Source of the DNA: an uncultured Prevotellaceae bacterium
GTDB lineage: Bacteria > Bacteroidota > Bacteroidia > Bacteroidales > Bacteroidaceae
DNA length: 56,091 bases
Assembly: GCA_902785695.1 (NCBI GenBank)
Contig: CACZZQ010000017.1
Coordinates: 1-56,091, forward strand
Reading direction: 5' to 3'
This document shows, in pieces, positions 45,576 to 54,411 of this stretch; the first letter of the stretch is position 1; each line of letters starts with the position of its first letter. A program made the position numbers and the translations under genes. The notes below the pieces were generated by a model, which had not been told where the DNA came from, ran no database searches, and saw nothing but the letters and a program-made list of their open reading frames with translations.

Positions 45576-46574
45576 TTACGCTTTTTTATCCAACTTCGGA
45601 ACGTAAGCGTCCAATAATGGTATGATACTCTCAAAGTCTGGAGTCATCAAGCCCTTGTTGGGTCGCCCCTTATCTATATTGGTATATCCCTTGTCATCAC
45701 CAAAGAAATCCTTGTTCAGGGCCGGTGAACCTTTCAATCTGAACAGTTTCTTGTCGTCCAGATAGCCAACCATATTTTGCCACACTATCTTCACCCTGTC
45801 ACCGCGCCCGTTTTCCAACAGACGCCACAGGGTTTCCGACTGTTCCGCTTCATTGCCCGATAGCGGAGTCTCGCCCTTTCCTAAAATCGTTCGCAGCATC
45901 TGCTTCACGCTGTAGGCTATTTCATCATACTTCCAGTCACCTTTATCGACCAAAGTCAATAACTGGTTGTAGGTGTCCTGACGGTTAGGCGTCAGCGTAT
46001 TTTTTACTACTGTTTCCTTCTCTTGGGATGATATACAGTTGCTATAGTCAACATCAATACCATACTCCTCCGCATGTCCTAACAGAATGTCAGTAAAGAT
46101 ACATATCTTGTTGAGAATATCAAAGAAAGATTTTATTTCTCCCTCTCTGTCAGCATCATTGAATGGAATGTTGTTAGCAAACTTGCACCACCAGGAATCA
46201 TCATCCTTCATCTGATACCAGCGATGGGCAATCTTCATGCGCGCAAAAACCTTTATATGCTCCTCACGCTCTTCCTTCACCTCTTGAAGCAGAAACTCTT
46301 CTGTACACCCTTTGGCCCATTTTACTATTTCGTTCTTTGCTGATAAGTATGTCAGCGTGAGAGTCTGTGCGAAGCAGAGTACCACATCGTTGAATAGTTG
46401 CTGTCCCCATTTGGCATATGGTGAGGGCTGTTGGGCCGTATAGAATGCGATGAGTTCCTGCTGACATTGCTCACGAATATTCCCTAATGCAAACAAATGA
46501 TCTGCATTATTCAGCAAGCGGTCTACTCGTGCCTGCAAGAACGGAGAAATATCATTCTGTGTCATCATTACCAT
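45576..46574 (-). CDS. Hypothetical protein Z of the Fic-linked operon
   Basis: 332 residues, soluble, rich in Trp and aromatic residues. Helical in the first half (VVLCFAQTLTLTYLSAKNEI, HIKVFARMKIAHRWYQMKDD), then CKFANNIPFNDADREGEIKS, LWRLLENGRGDRVKIVWQNM and a well-ordered end (GSPALNKDFFGDDKGYTNID). No nuclease, ATPase or NTase motif is obvious. The ATG abuts the stop of gene Y. I do not recognise a family. Confidence 0.55.
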   Translation of the reverse strand: MVMMTQNDISPFLQARVDRLLNNADHLFALGNIREQCQQELIAFYTAQQPSPYAKWGQQLFNDVVLCFAQTLTLTYLSAKNEIVKWAKGCTEEFLLQEVKEEREEHIKVFARMKIAHRWYQMKDDDSWWCKFANNIPFNDADREGEIKSFFDILNKICIFTDILLGHAEEYGIDVDYSNCISSQEKETVVKNTLTPNRQDTYNQLLTLVDKGDWKYDEIAYSVKQMLRTILGKGETPLSGNEAEQSETLWRLLENGRGDRVKIVWQNMVGYLDDKKLFRLKGSPALNKDFFGDDKGYTNIDKGRPNKGLMTPDFESIIPLLDAYVPKLDKKA

Positions 46575-46865
46575 TTATCCAAATACAGGGTCATTGCCAT
46601 AATATATCCCTTCTATCCAACTCTTGACATATTCCAATGGTAGGCTGTGTTCATCGTCAAGTTCCATATCCACATCATGTTCTTCTGCTATCGGCAGAAT
46701 GATTTCTAACATGTCCTTTGTGAAATAATCGCAATCTTCCTTGCTTTTCCGTCCGTCACCAAAACCTTCTCTTATGGGCTTGATTTTCTGCCATACCTCA
46801 CGGGCTGCCACTACACAATTCTCTGGATAGTGATGGGGCACCTCAGTCCATAGCGAATCTACCAA
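46575..46865 (-). CDS. Hypothetical protein Y of the Fic-linked operon
   Basis: 96 residues, acidic and soluble (EIILPIAEEHDVDMELDDEH). It overlaps gene X by seven bases and abuts gene Z, so it is translated as part of a tight cluster. The size and acidity would fit a small regulator, but nothing shows this directly. Confidence 0.5.
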   Translation of the reverse strand: MVDSLWTEVPHHYPENCVVAAREVWQKIKPIREGFGDGRKSKEDCDYFTKDMLEIILPIAEEHDVDMELDDEHSLPLEYVKSWIEGIYYGNDPVFG

Positions 46866-47473
46866 AGGCAGTCTATATATCCAAAGCAGTTTCCTGTGTC
46901 AGTAAAGTCAAGCCGACGCTGACGCGAATCACATTTGGTGACATACATGTCATACAAGGCGAGATCCATTTTCTGTGCCTCTACACAAGCCACAGCGAAC
47001 ACCATTCTAGCAAGAAGAGCGCCCACGCGGGTATACGCAGTAAGGAATTTCAGTAGTTCCCCGTTGCTGGGCGAGAACTGTTCTGTTCCTTCATTACCCA
47101 TATGAGGAAACCTGTCATCCAACATATTTAAATCAAAGAAATTTGAGAATGGATCGTTCTGTAGCAGGTAAGCCAACAGACGCATCAGCTCTACAAGCCA
47201 TCCTGCCAACCCTTCTTGTGGCTCCTGCATCAGAGGATTCTCCTTGATGGGATAAATCTTAAACAGGGTGTGACCAAAAAAGTTTGAAACGTGTTGACGG
47301 GCAAAATCGCCCTTGGCATCCATGCCAAGCATTTGGTCGGCCACGCTGAGTCTTGCCCATTTCTGATAGGCTGCATCTTTGTTTTGCAGACCCTCTATCT
47401 CGATGCCCATCTTGCCGAACACCTCTGTCTTGTAATACTCCAGCATTTCTGCTGCTGTCTTTTTAAATTCCAT
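46859..47473 (-). CDS. Hypothetical protein X of the Fic-linked operon
   Basis: 204 residues from the ATG at 47473 (MEFKKTAAEMLEYYKTEVFG). A TTG at 47557 would add 28 residues and overlap the fic stop (TTGA); the ATG is preferred. Helical segments include LAGWLVELMRLLAYLLQNDP and LLKFLTAYTRVGALLARMVF, amphipathic rather than clearly membrane-spanning. The last residues contain CDSRQRRLDFTDTGNCFGYI. No known motif is seen. Confidence 0.5.
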   Translation of the reverse strand: MEFKKTAAEMLEYYKTEVFGKMGIEIEGLQNKDAAYQKWARLSVADQMLGMDAKGDFARQHVSNFFGHTLFKIYPIKENPLMQEPQEGLAGWLVELMRLLAYLLQNDPFSNFFDLNMLDDRFPHMGNEGTEQFSPSNGELLKFLTAYTRVGALLARMVFAVACVEAQKMDLALYDMYVTKCDSRQRRLDFTDTGNCFGYIDCLW

Positions 47474-47553
47474 TATCTTATTCTCTATATAATTCTTACA
47501 ACCGTTCAACCACAACCTTGTCAGCTTTATCGTTATTATCTTATTGTTTTCAA

Positions 47554-48588
47554 TCAAAAATACTCCCTCACCGCAAAGTCAAACTGGTCGATGAAAATCT
47601 GCTTGAAGGCATACAGATTGTTTTGCTCGTAGAAGATAAGCATTGCCTTCTTGTAGTCGATGGAGTCCACAGAACGGAAACTCAGCGGACAGTAGCCGTT
47701 GGCTATCAGAATGGCATTGCTGGTAATGCGAGCCGTGCGCTTGTTACCGTCAGAAAAAGCCTGGATATACGACAGAAGCACCAGCGTCAGCAGCGCCTTC
47801 TCGAACACGTTCTCCTTGCTGTTTATCAGGTCGCAGGTATCATGCATAGCCTCGCGAATCTGGAACTCGTTGTCCAGCGGATGATAGTTGGTGCCAGTGA
47901 TACCCACACGGCGATGTCGGATACCCCTGTCCACCGAAAGCTCCTTAGTCAGCAGCTGGTGGATATCCTCAATATGGCTCACCGTCAACTGCTGCAGGTA
48001 GTCAGGATTATCCAGCACAAATCGTAGTGCATCCTTATGGTTCAGCAGCATCACCGCCTCCTCTTTCGTCTTGCCGTCAGCCGTCTTGCTCTCGCGCAGC
48101 AGTCGCTCCGTCTCCAACAGCGAATAGGTGTTGCCCTCTATCTGCGACGATTTCCAGCTCAGGTCAATACCCAGCCGCTCCATCTCCTTGCGATACTCGT
48201 TTTCCGTCATCTCGCTCACATGCTGGCGAAATTCCGCCTGTAGCGCATTCAGGTGTTCCATCTCCTCGTCGGTAAACAAGTGCACGGCTGGCAACTGATA
48301 GCGTATCAAGTCGAAGTTGAAAGACGTCTGCACCTCGCGCTCATCAACATCTTGCGCGAAGTAGGTATCCAGATTCAGCGGCATCAGCAGATGAGCCTGA
48401 TCCGATAGTCTGTACCTTGTGGCACGCGCCTTACCTTCCACCACCACATCGCCCTTGGCCACTGCCGTAGCAAGCAGACGCTTCATGGTGGCGTCGCTAC
48501 CCTCGAAAGCCGTTCCACGGGCTATCTCGTCGCGCGACGACAGCGGATGATAGTGCAGAACCTGCAGTATTTCTCTTGATATATCCAT
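47554..48588 (-). CDS. Fic-domain protein with N-terminal winged helix and non-canonical active site
   Basis: 344 residues. A winged-helix-like domain (about 1-65: HYHPLSSRDEIARGTAFEGS) precedes the Fic domain (about 150-340). The inhibitory motif SSQIEGN is intact near residue 148, as in class II Fic proteins. The core motif reads IQAFSDGNKRTAR where HPFxDGNGR is normal: the catalytic His is Gln. Fic proteins usually AMPylate target proteins; with Gln at this place activity is doubtful or altered. It leads the X-Y-Z genes, and a 9-bp inverted repeat lies before its promoter. Confidence 0.88.
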   Translation of the reverse strand: MDISREILQVLHYHPLSSRDEIARGTAFEGSDATMKRLLATAVAKGDVVVEGKARATRYRLSDQAHLLMPLNLDTYFAQDVDEREVQTSFNFDLIRYQLPAVHLFTDEEMEHLNALQAEFRQHVSEMTENEYRKEMERLGIDLSWKSSQIEGNTYSLLETERLLRESKTADGKTKEEAVMLLNHKDALRFVLDNPDYLQQLTVSHIEDIHQLLTKELSVDRGIRHRRVGITGTNYHPLDNEFQIREAMHDTCDLINSKENVFEKALLTLVLLSYIQAFSDGNKRTARITSNAILIANGYCPLSFRSVDSIDYKKAMLIFYEQNNLYAFKQIFIDQFDFAVREYF

Positions 48589-48611
48589 ATCTTTACATTC
48601 TTTAATCGGTG

Positions 48612-48619
48612 CAAAGATA
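48612..48619 (-). promoter_or_regulatory. -7 box for the fic operon
   Basis: The minus strand reads TATCTTTGCA, 23 bases before the fic ATG. Confidence 0.6.
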
Positions 48620-48636
48620 CGGATAATTTTTCAATT

Positions 48637-48690
48637 ATCGGCTCATTTTGAGCTAAAAATTACATTTCGTGGAATAATTTTTGAGCCGAT
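48637..48690. promoter_or_regulatory. Inverted repeat upstream of fic, operator-like
   Basis: ATCGGCTCA at 48637-48645 and its exact complement TGAGCCGAT at 48682-48690 flank an AT-rich 36-base spacer that would cover the -33 region. The Fic protein has a DNA-binding-type N-terminus and could bind here. Between 48691 and 48832 I see only unassigned sequence. Confidence 0.4.
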
Positions 48691-48832
48691 ACTGGATCTT
48701 GCTACGTCTTATCTATTACATATTACATCAAGCATCAAACATCGTCAGTCCCCCGTTCGGCTCATCATTATTCTCTGCAGTATCTTTTCATTGTTTGCAA
48801 AGATGAATAACGAAGCATTTTCACACATCTTT

Positions 48833-49164
48833 TTATTTTACAAATCCATTCTCGTCAACATCATCCTTTTTCAAATTAATAACCGGCTGGTCGCAAGTAA
48901 CAAACGGGATAGATGTCTCATTTCTTACAAAGATGTATCTGGTGTTTGGATTGCCAACTACGAGATTATACCCCAAATTTCAACAGGACTTAATTCGTAC
49001 ATCTTATAGAAGTAGCTTTCTTGTGCAACATCCATCAGGCTAATGTATTCGACCTTGTTTGCCTTGATAATATAAGTCCACACTTTTCTCTCCTCTGGGC
49101 TCAGTTTCCAAGGATTCAAATATTTCCGCCAGACATAATGTTGCTTTTTTGTATCTGTATTCAT
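48833..49164 (-). pseudogene. Internally deleted DUF4238 gene
   Basis: The first 66 residues (KQHYVWRKYLNPWKLSPEER) match the DUF4238 start KQHYVPxxYLxxF. After WG the frame stops, but another frame continues with GNPNTRYIFVRNETSIPFVT and CDQPVINLKKDDVDENGFVK, which is the typical SDNPV-type C-terminal part of the same family, and ends at 48833. About 150 residues of the usual length (about 270) are missing. This is a decayed gene of unknown function, often seen in defence regions. Confidence 0.7.
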
Positions 49165-50159
49165 TAATGAATAATCATCTGCTCTATTTCTTGCTTCGCT
49201 TTCTCCAATTGCAAACGTCCCTCTTGTTGTAAAGCTTTTGCTTTTTGACGGAGCTCTGCAACATGGTGAGCTATTTCTTTCTGTTTTTCTATTGGAGGGA
49301 GTGGTACATTGAAATTCTCCAATAAGTTTACTGATACTCTTTGTTGGCCTGCCGAGCCACCAAAATATAGCATTGCAGTTTTCCTGATAGCCTTCATGTG
49401 AAGAAGTGCTTGCAGATAATCAATGGAGAGTTGACTTGTTCGTGGACGTATTACGAAAAACTCTGTTGAACCACAGCCTAAGCCATTTGTCAGACCTCTT
49501 ACAACAACAGATTTGCCGTTCTGCATACACGGTGTTATCTTAGCCCAAAGCAGATCGCCATCCTGGAATCTTGTAAAACCAGACGATTCGCCTATTGTCT
49601 TTTCTGACATAGAAGCAATCTCTGAATAGCACTCGTCGATAACCTCCATAGGAATAAAAGAAATCGGCGTTTCTGCATCCTTACCCTTGAAAGACGTATT
49701 GGGATTTATCCAAGCACAACTTGATAGCTTGACATTATCGTATTTCTCAGAGACAAGTTTTATACCGTCTTTATATACGCTTGGATCAAGTCGCCCTTCC
49801 AATGAGCTTCTATTAATAATAAATTGCCTACTCTCCAAATCCGTTTTGATTTCTGGCAAAACAACATCTAACTCTTCCAGCAAATAAGAATCGATAGAAT
49901 CAATGAGCTGTTGAGATTCATTCTCTTTTTGTTTCTTTGAAGAAATAGCCTCGTCAATTTTTGAAAAATCAACGCCTTCTATGACGGGGATATTCTTAAG
50001 TGACGGATAATCCAATGCAGGTCTTGTTCCACCCGTAGAATGACGAGAAGCGACCTTTTCAACAATATCAAGGTTAAGGTAACGTGCAAGATACTTACTT
50101 AATTCTGGGTCACCTGTCTTTATCACCACCATATGCTGGTTAGTATTCCCTACAAATCC
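49164..50159 (-). pseudogene. 5'-truncated type I restriction specificity subunit (hsdS)
   Basis: About 330 residues remain. The frame begins inside target-recognition domain 1 (GFVGNTNQHMVVIK), continues with a central conserved helix (NIPVIEGVDFSKIDEAISSK), TRD 2 (FTRFQDGDLLWAKITPCMQN, GGSAGQQRVSVNLLENFNVP) and the C-terminal helix (LPPIEKQKEIAHHVAELRQK). The first about 130 residues are lost at a junction with an HNH gene. No hsdM or intact hsdR is in the window, so it cannot function alone. Confidence 0.8.
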
Positions 50160-50839
50160 TTGGGGTGCGCCTCCACGATGCACTCACTTCCGTACGCCTC
50201 GCCAATGCGTTCGCCCGTCACCTGACAACGGTAATCGTACAACCGTTTCAGGCTTTCACCAATCGAGCGGTCGAGCTGGCGCACGTGCTGCATCCTTAGT
50301 GATGTCTTGATACCGGTCTTCTTGTCCTCACGTGGCTCAAAAATCTCAAACGCCAGTTCGTCCTGCGCCTTTATCTCAGCCTCAACGGCCATCTCCTGAG
50401 CAGGCAGACATTCAAGTACGAAAGTGCCAGGAACAGGCGATGCCCACAATACTACCACATCAGACAATTCCTTTGGCAACACGATTTTTCTCCGTTGACC
50501 AACCCGTTCACGTTCAGCCGTTAGCCACTTATAAGCCTTCGAAAAAATCGCCTGCAAGTGTTTAGCTATTGGTGAGTTCTCCGAGTAGCGCACCTGTAGC
50601 AAGTCGGGGTGAGTAGGATATTTGCTGCGGTCGAAATCTATGTTGTTCATCCGCACCTGAAACACCTTTCCCTCCACCATCAGTTGAATGTCGCAACTCT
50701 CCCCATGATGCAACTCCCGCCCAAGGGCAGCATACGCTAGCGCATGAAACTCAGGAGGGATATGGAATCCCTGACGCAGCAACGACAAGTCAATGCTCCG
50801 TTTCAACAGGAAGATGTTAGAGAGTGCATTTGTATTCAT
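50150..50839 (-). pseudogene. 3'-truncated HNH endonuclease gene
   Basis: 229 codons. The frame runs through LKRLYDYRCQVTGERIGEAY into CIVEAHPKDL and stops. The HNH core normally continues EAHHI and a zinc-binding HxxH or CxxC part; it breaks off at the first His, exactly where hsdS sequence begins in another frame. The upstream part (LRQGFHIPPEFHALAYAALG, LWASPVPGTFVLECLPAQEM) is intact and resembles the N-terminal domain that accompanies such nucleases in this phylum. Confidence 0.65.
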
Positions 50840-50964
50840 TATTCTTTTCCTTTATTTATTTAAAGTTTCACTGTTGTGAGTATTGTCTGTAATAGACATT
50901 ATCTCTTGGCGAATGTTCTATTATCGACCATATTCCCCGCCAAGGAAGGTTTTATCTGCTTTAT

Positions 50965-52158
50965 TCATAACTTTATTCCCTTTGTTTCCTTGCGAACCCG
51001 TTCTATCTCGTTGATAATAAAGTTAACAAATCTCCTTGAATGGTTTTCTATTTCAAGCCAAAAGGCATCATTTAGCTCATAATCTTTATGCCAATTCCAT
51101 CCAATGTATCCATCATCAGAATTTTCAAAAACACCATTTAGCATTGCTATATTTTTCTTTGCAACTTTTTTATCTGGGTCACGCCAAACACCAGAAAAAA
51201 GTCCTCCTTTATCGCTTTCCATTGCCCACCAGCATTTCTCCCATTCTGGAATATCTACTTCAAGGTCAAAGTAATCATATTGGAAATCGTATGCTCGAAT
51301 ATGATAGCCTTTCTTTTCTAGTGTATTGCAGATTTTCTGCCTGCAGATGCCTTCTATTTTTTTATTCGCTGCAGAGCTGACTATTTCTTGCAATTTATCG
51401 ACATCTTCCCACGTGTCGAGAAGTTCTTTTAGACTATTGGCTTGAAGTTTATCCATAAGCTGCTTTTCTAAATAATTTTCAATTTCGATATCTTCTTCTC
51501 GTGCATCGAAGTATTCTTTCAGGAAATCGATATACAGAGTTATAGACGAAGACAACAATGGCTCGTTTCGTGTTTCCTCCAAATCCATAAGCGTATCAAG
51601 CCAAGGTATGATATCATCCTTGAAATTCATACAAATAAAGCGGCCATTGTTCTTGTTAGAGTATCCAAGATGTTTCTTTGCCTTGTCTGTCAAACTGATA
51701 TCAGAAACTTTTTTGTTGCCATCGAGAGTCAAATAGACAACGAAAATACTACGTCTAGGAATGCCAAGGTCTATAACATAGTCAATGTATCTTTCTATTT
51801 GTTCCTCTTGATCAGACGCTCCCCAGATTTTATTTTCTACAATGATGGCATACGACTTTTTTTCTTTAATCAACAGATCAATCCTGTTGTCCTGTTCATT
51901 GGTCAATTCGGGATTCTGGATGGAAATATCAATGGGACAATCAGCTATAGCTTTCAAGCGTTCGATAAAACTCTGCAAGACAGGGTATTGACCATTGTGA
52001 GAGTATTGCAGCAATCCGCGCAAAATACGTGAATTTGCGTTCTCATTGGCATGAAGCTCCCTTATGACATTGATTGAATATGGAAGAGCTGCCTTTTTAC
52101 TCTTATAGAGTTCATTCAGTTCTTTTGCAACCTTGATCAGTTTATCTTTGTCTGCCAT
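50965..52158 (-). CDS. PD-(D/E)XK nuclease superfamily protein (PDDEXK_4 type)
   Basis: 397 residues, soluble. The PDDEXK_4 pattern is clear: ENANSRILRGLLQYSHNGQY, then NRIDLLIKEKKSYAIIVENK with catalytic Asp and Glu-x-Lys (about 93-112), followed by DQEEQIERYIDYV (the Q-type helix). The second half (WEKCWWAMESDKGGLFSGVW, DDGYIGWNWHKDYELNDAFW) is a separate ordered domain. It starts eight bases after a small hypothetical gene, so the two are likely one unit. Proteins of this type are frequent in defence islands. Confidence 0.8.
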   Translation of the reverse strand: MADKDKLIKVAKELNELYKSKKAALPYSINVIRELHANENANSRILRGLLQYSHNGQYPVLQSFIERLKAIADCPIDISIQNPELTNEQDNRIDLLIKEKKSYAIIVENKIWGASDQEEQIERYIDYVIDLGIPRRSIFVVYLTLDGNKKVSDISLTDKAKKHLGYSNKNNGRFICMNFKDDIIPWLDTLMDLEETRNEPLLSSSITLYIDFLKEYFDAREEDIEIENYLEKQLMDKLQANSLKELLDTWEDVDKLQEIVSSAANKKIEGICRQKICNTLEKKGYHIRAYDFQYDYFDLEVDIPEWEKCWWAMESDKGGLFSGVWRDPDKKVAKKNIAMLNGVFENSDDGYIGWNWHKDYELNDAFWLEIENHSRRFVNFIINEIERVRKETKGIKL

Positions 52159-52166
52159 TTATCTGC

Positions 52167-52595
52167 TTATTTATGTTCTTTGCTTACGACATTAATGACG
52201 GCTTCTTTCCAATTCTCATCAAAATGATGGAGATTCTCAGGATCTGGATAATTATGGGCCCAGATAATCTCATTAAGAGTTCTAATGAAACGTTTGTATA
52301 TAGTAGTGTTTATCGCCAATATTTCCTCGTCCAATTCGACAACTTTCCATCCTTCTGGTGCAACAACACGTTTAGGCGTTATACTTATAGATTCAATAAA
52401 TGGACAAACACCAAGAATGTCAGAGAATGAAAACTCCAAACTTTGGTTATCTATTTCAAATGTAACGCCTTTCTCATCTATAAAGAATACATGCCCTCTA
52501 TAATCATCAGTCACATTCAGACTATAAGAGAAGGCAATCATTGAAATAGGCAGGTATGACTTATAGTTTTCCTTTGTTAACTTTGTCGTTTCCAT
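52167..52595 (-). CDS. Hypothetical protein paired with the PDDEXK_4 nuclease
   Basis: 142 residues, acidic, soluble (YLPISMIAFSYSLNVTDDYR, HVFFIDEKGVTFEIDNQSLE, VVELDEEILAINTTIYKRFI). It ends eight bases before the nuclease gene on the same strand. The small acidic product could be an immunity or regulatory partner, but no family is recognised. Confidence 0.55.
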   Translation of the reverse strand: METTKLTKENYKSYLPISMIAFSYSLNVTDDYRGHVFFIDEKGVTFEIDNQSLEFSFSDILGVCPFIESISITPKRVVAPEGWKVVELDEEILAINTTIYKRFIRTLNEIIWAHNYPDPENLHHFDENWKEAVINVVSKEHK

Positions 52596-52615
52596 ATTGT
52601 AATATTGGATTATCC

Positions 52616-52756
52616 TTACAAAACCGTTTCACATACATACTTCTCTATATCCACTTCAGGCAGTTTGCTTCCTTTCGACCTTACTTCGTTCATGAATGTC
52701 TTAACCTCATCGGTGGTCATCAGATGCTTACGCCATGCGTACCAGAGAAAGTCCAT
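52616..52756 (-). pseudogene. Short C-terminal gene fragment
   Basis: 46 codons in another frame than the HsdR_N fragment: MDFLWYAWRKHLMTTDEVKT, then FMNEVRSKGSKLPEVDIEKY and the stop. It looks like the end of an unrelated gene joined to the truncated restriction gene near 52750. The parent family is not recognised. Confidence 0.4.
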
Positions 52757-53028
52757 CGCGGTTCCAATTCTATATGTTCAGGTCTATATCCTTTCTCAAG
52801 CAAACGGCACACACATTCCAATACAACAAAATTCTCTTTTTTGTCAAAGTTACTTGTGGTTTTGTCATGCACTTTAAGCCCTTTGCCTTCTGGATATATT
52901 ATTTTCTTGTTGTCAAAGTCAACAGCAACAATACAAGTATCATAATCCCGCTTGTAATAATCGCCCATAGATTCTTTGACAAATCCAATTTCGGATAAAA
53001 CAGCTTTTAAGTTCTCTATCTGAATCAT
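52720..53028 (-). pseudogene. N-terminal fragment of a type I-like restriction/methylase gene (HsdR_N-type)
   Basis: From the ATG at 53028: MIQIENLKAVLSEIGFVKES, VDFDNKKIIYPEGKGLKVHD, VLECVCRLLEKGYRPEHIEL. This matches the HsdR_N-type start of Bacteroidota restriction-methylase proteins, which then continue into the nuclease core; here it breaks off after LEPRW. About 87 native residues remain of a protein normally several hundred long. Confidence 0.6.
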
Positions 53029-53044
53029 ATCTTCGGATTTTCGT

Positions 53045-54106
53045 TTATTTCTCGTCTTCTTCAATATAGTTCTCGAAACGGGCTTTTGCAATCTCCAGAG
53101 ACTTCTGAATCTGGTGCTGCAGGACTTCACGTGAAGGTAACTCTGTCATATATTGAGCCACCTTAATGCCAGCCTTGTCTAGTTGCAACAGTTCAATCTG
53201 TTCCTTGCTCCCCTCTGTGCATAGTAGCAATCCAAGGGGTGTCTCTTCTCCTGGTTCCATTTCGTTCTGCTCCAGCCAACGCAGATAGAGTTCCATCTGT
53301 CCCTTGTATTCTGCCTTGAATCGTCCTTTCTTCAGGTCAATGGCTATCAGGCGGTGCAGACGACGATGATAGAACAACAAATCAAGATAAAAGTCCTCAC
53401 CATCGATAATCATACGTTTCTGACGTGCTACAAAGCTGAAGCCGTTGCCCAACTCTATGATGAATTGTTCCAAATGAGCCACCAAGCAATCCTCAAGTGT
53501 CTTCTCGCTATAGAAGCCCTTCAAACCTGTAAACTCCAAGAAGTATGGGTTCTTGAATACGAGGTCGGGCGACATCACGTTATCATCGCGCAAAGTTGAG
53601 AGCTCTTTCTTGATAAATTCTTCGGGCTTGCCGCTGATGGCAGTGCGTTCGAAAAGCATACCGTCTATTTCCTTGCGAAGCCTGCGAACACTCCATCTTT
53701 CTGAGGCTGCGAGTGTCAGATAGAACTCGCGTTGAATATCATCATTGAGGGGTATCACTTCTACAAAATGAGACCATGACAATTGTCGTGACAGTGTCGC
53801 GATAATTTGTGATTCAGGGAAAAACAAAGCAAATTGCATCATTCTACGGATATTCTTCTCATCGAATCCCTTAATATTATAATTCTCTTGCAATTGTCGT
53901 GACACTGTCGCGACAATTTGTTTTCCATACTCAGCACGTTGATTGTCAAGCACTTCGCGATTGATGCGCTCACCTATATGCCAGTACATCATGGTCAGTT
54001 CATAATTGGCGGTAGCTGCCACATGACCACGTGCCTGCTCGATAATCTGTCGCAAGTCCTGTATCAGGGATTGCGTATTATATTGCTGTATCTTTTGAAT
54101 GTCCAT
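53045..54106 (-). CDS. YhcG/DUF1016 PD-(D/E)XK nuclease
   Basis: 353 residues. The DUF1016 N-terminal domain (about 1-150: YELTMMYWHIGERINREVLD, KNIRRMMQFALFFPESQI) is followed by the YhcG-type nuclease domain (about 175-330: GEDFYLDLLFYHRRLHRLIA, IDLKKGRFKAEYKGQMELYL) with Asp, Asp-x-Lys and the Tyr/Gln helix. Such proteins often accompany type I restriction loci, and remnants of one surround this gene. It appears full length. It is expected to be a DNA endonuclease or accessory factor. Confidence 0.9.
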   Translation of the reverse strand: MDIQKIQQYNTQSLIQDLRQIIEQARGHVAATANYELTMMYWHIGERINREVLDNQRAEYGKQIVATVSRQLQENYNIKGFDEKNIRRMMQFALFFPESQIIATLSRQLSWSHFVEVIPLNDDIQREFYLTLAASERWSVRRLRKEIDGMLFERTAISGKPEEFIKKELSTLRDDNVMSPDLVFKNPYFLEFTGLKGFYSEKTLEDCLVAHLEQFIIELGNGFSFVARQKRMIIDGEDFYLDLLFYHRRLHRLIAIDLKKGRFKAEYKGQMELYLRWLEQNEMEPGEETPLGLLLCTEGSKEQIELLQLDKAGIKVAQYMTELPSREVLQHQIQKSLEIAKARFENYIEEDEK

Positions 54107-54125
54107 ATCTCTCTCTTTATAATTC

Positions 54126-54400
54126 CTATTTCAGCAGGTTTAACAGTTCAACATAGTGGCCCTCGGAAATGCGCTCCTGCTCGAACAGCAGGCGGGCTTT
54201 CTCGCCAAAGTCGCCTATCACCACACCTTCGTTGCCTGGCTGATAGAGCGAGAGGTCGTAGCCGTATTCTGTGGCAATCTGCTGAATCTCCATGCTCTCG
54301 GCCAGATGATCCTGCAATTCCTCATCGGTAAACAGACGCAGGTGGCGCAAGCAATAGCAAAGCGACTGATGGCTGACACCGAACAACTGCTCCAGTTTTA
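54126..54400 (-). pseudogene. C-terminal remnant of an ImmA/IrrE-type peptidase gene
   Basis: About 92 codons remain: IKLEQLFGVSHQSLCYCLRH resembles the helix after the ImmA/IrrE catalytic domain (FGVSxxALxxRL), and LFEQERISEGHYVELLNLLK resembles the family end. The zinc motif HExxH is missing. The frame continues upstream only into unrelated sequence. Confidence 0.5.
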
Positions 54401-54411
54401 TCGATACTATC

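Noticed and set aside
53029-53130. N-terminal extension of the HsdR_N fragment to 53130
   Set aside because: The extra codons overlap the YhcG gene in another frame and are basic and unordered; the family start fits MIQIEN at 53028.
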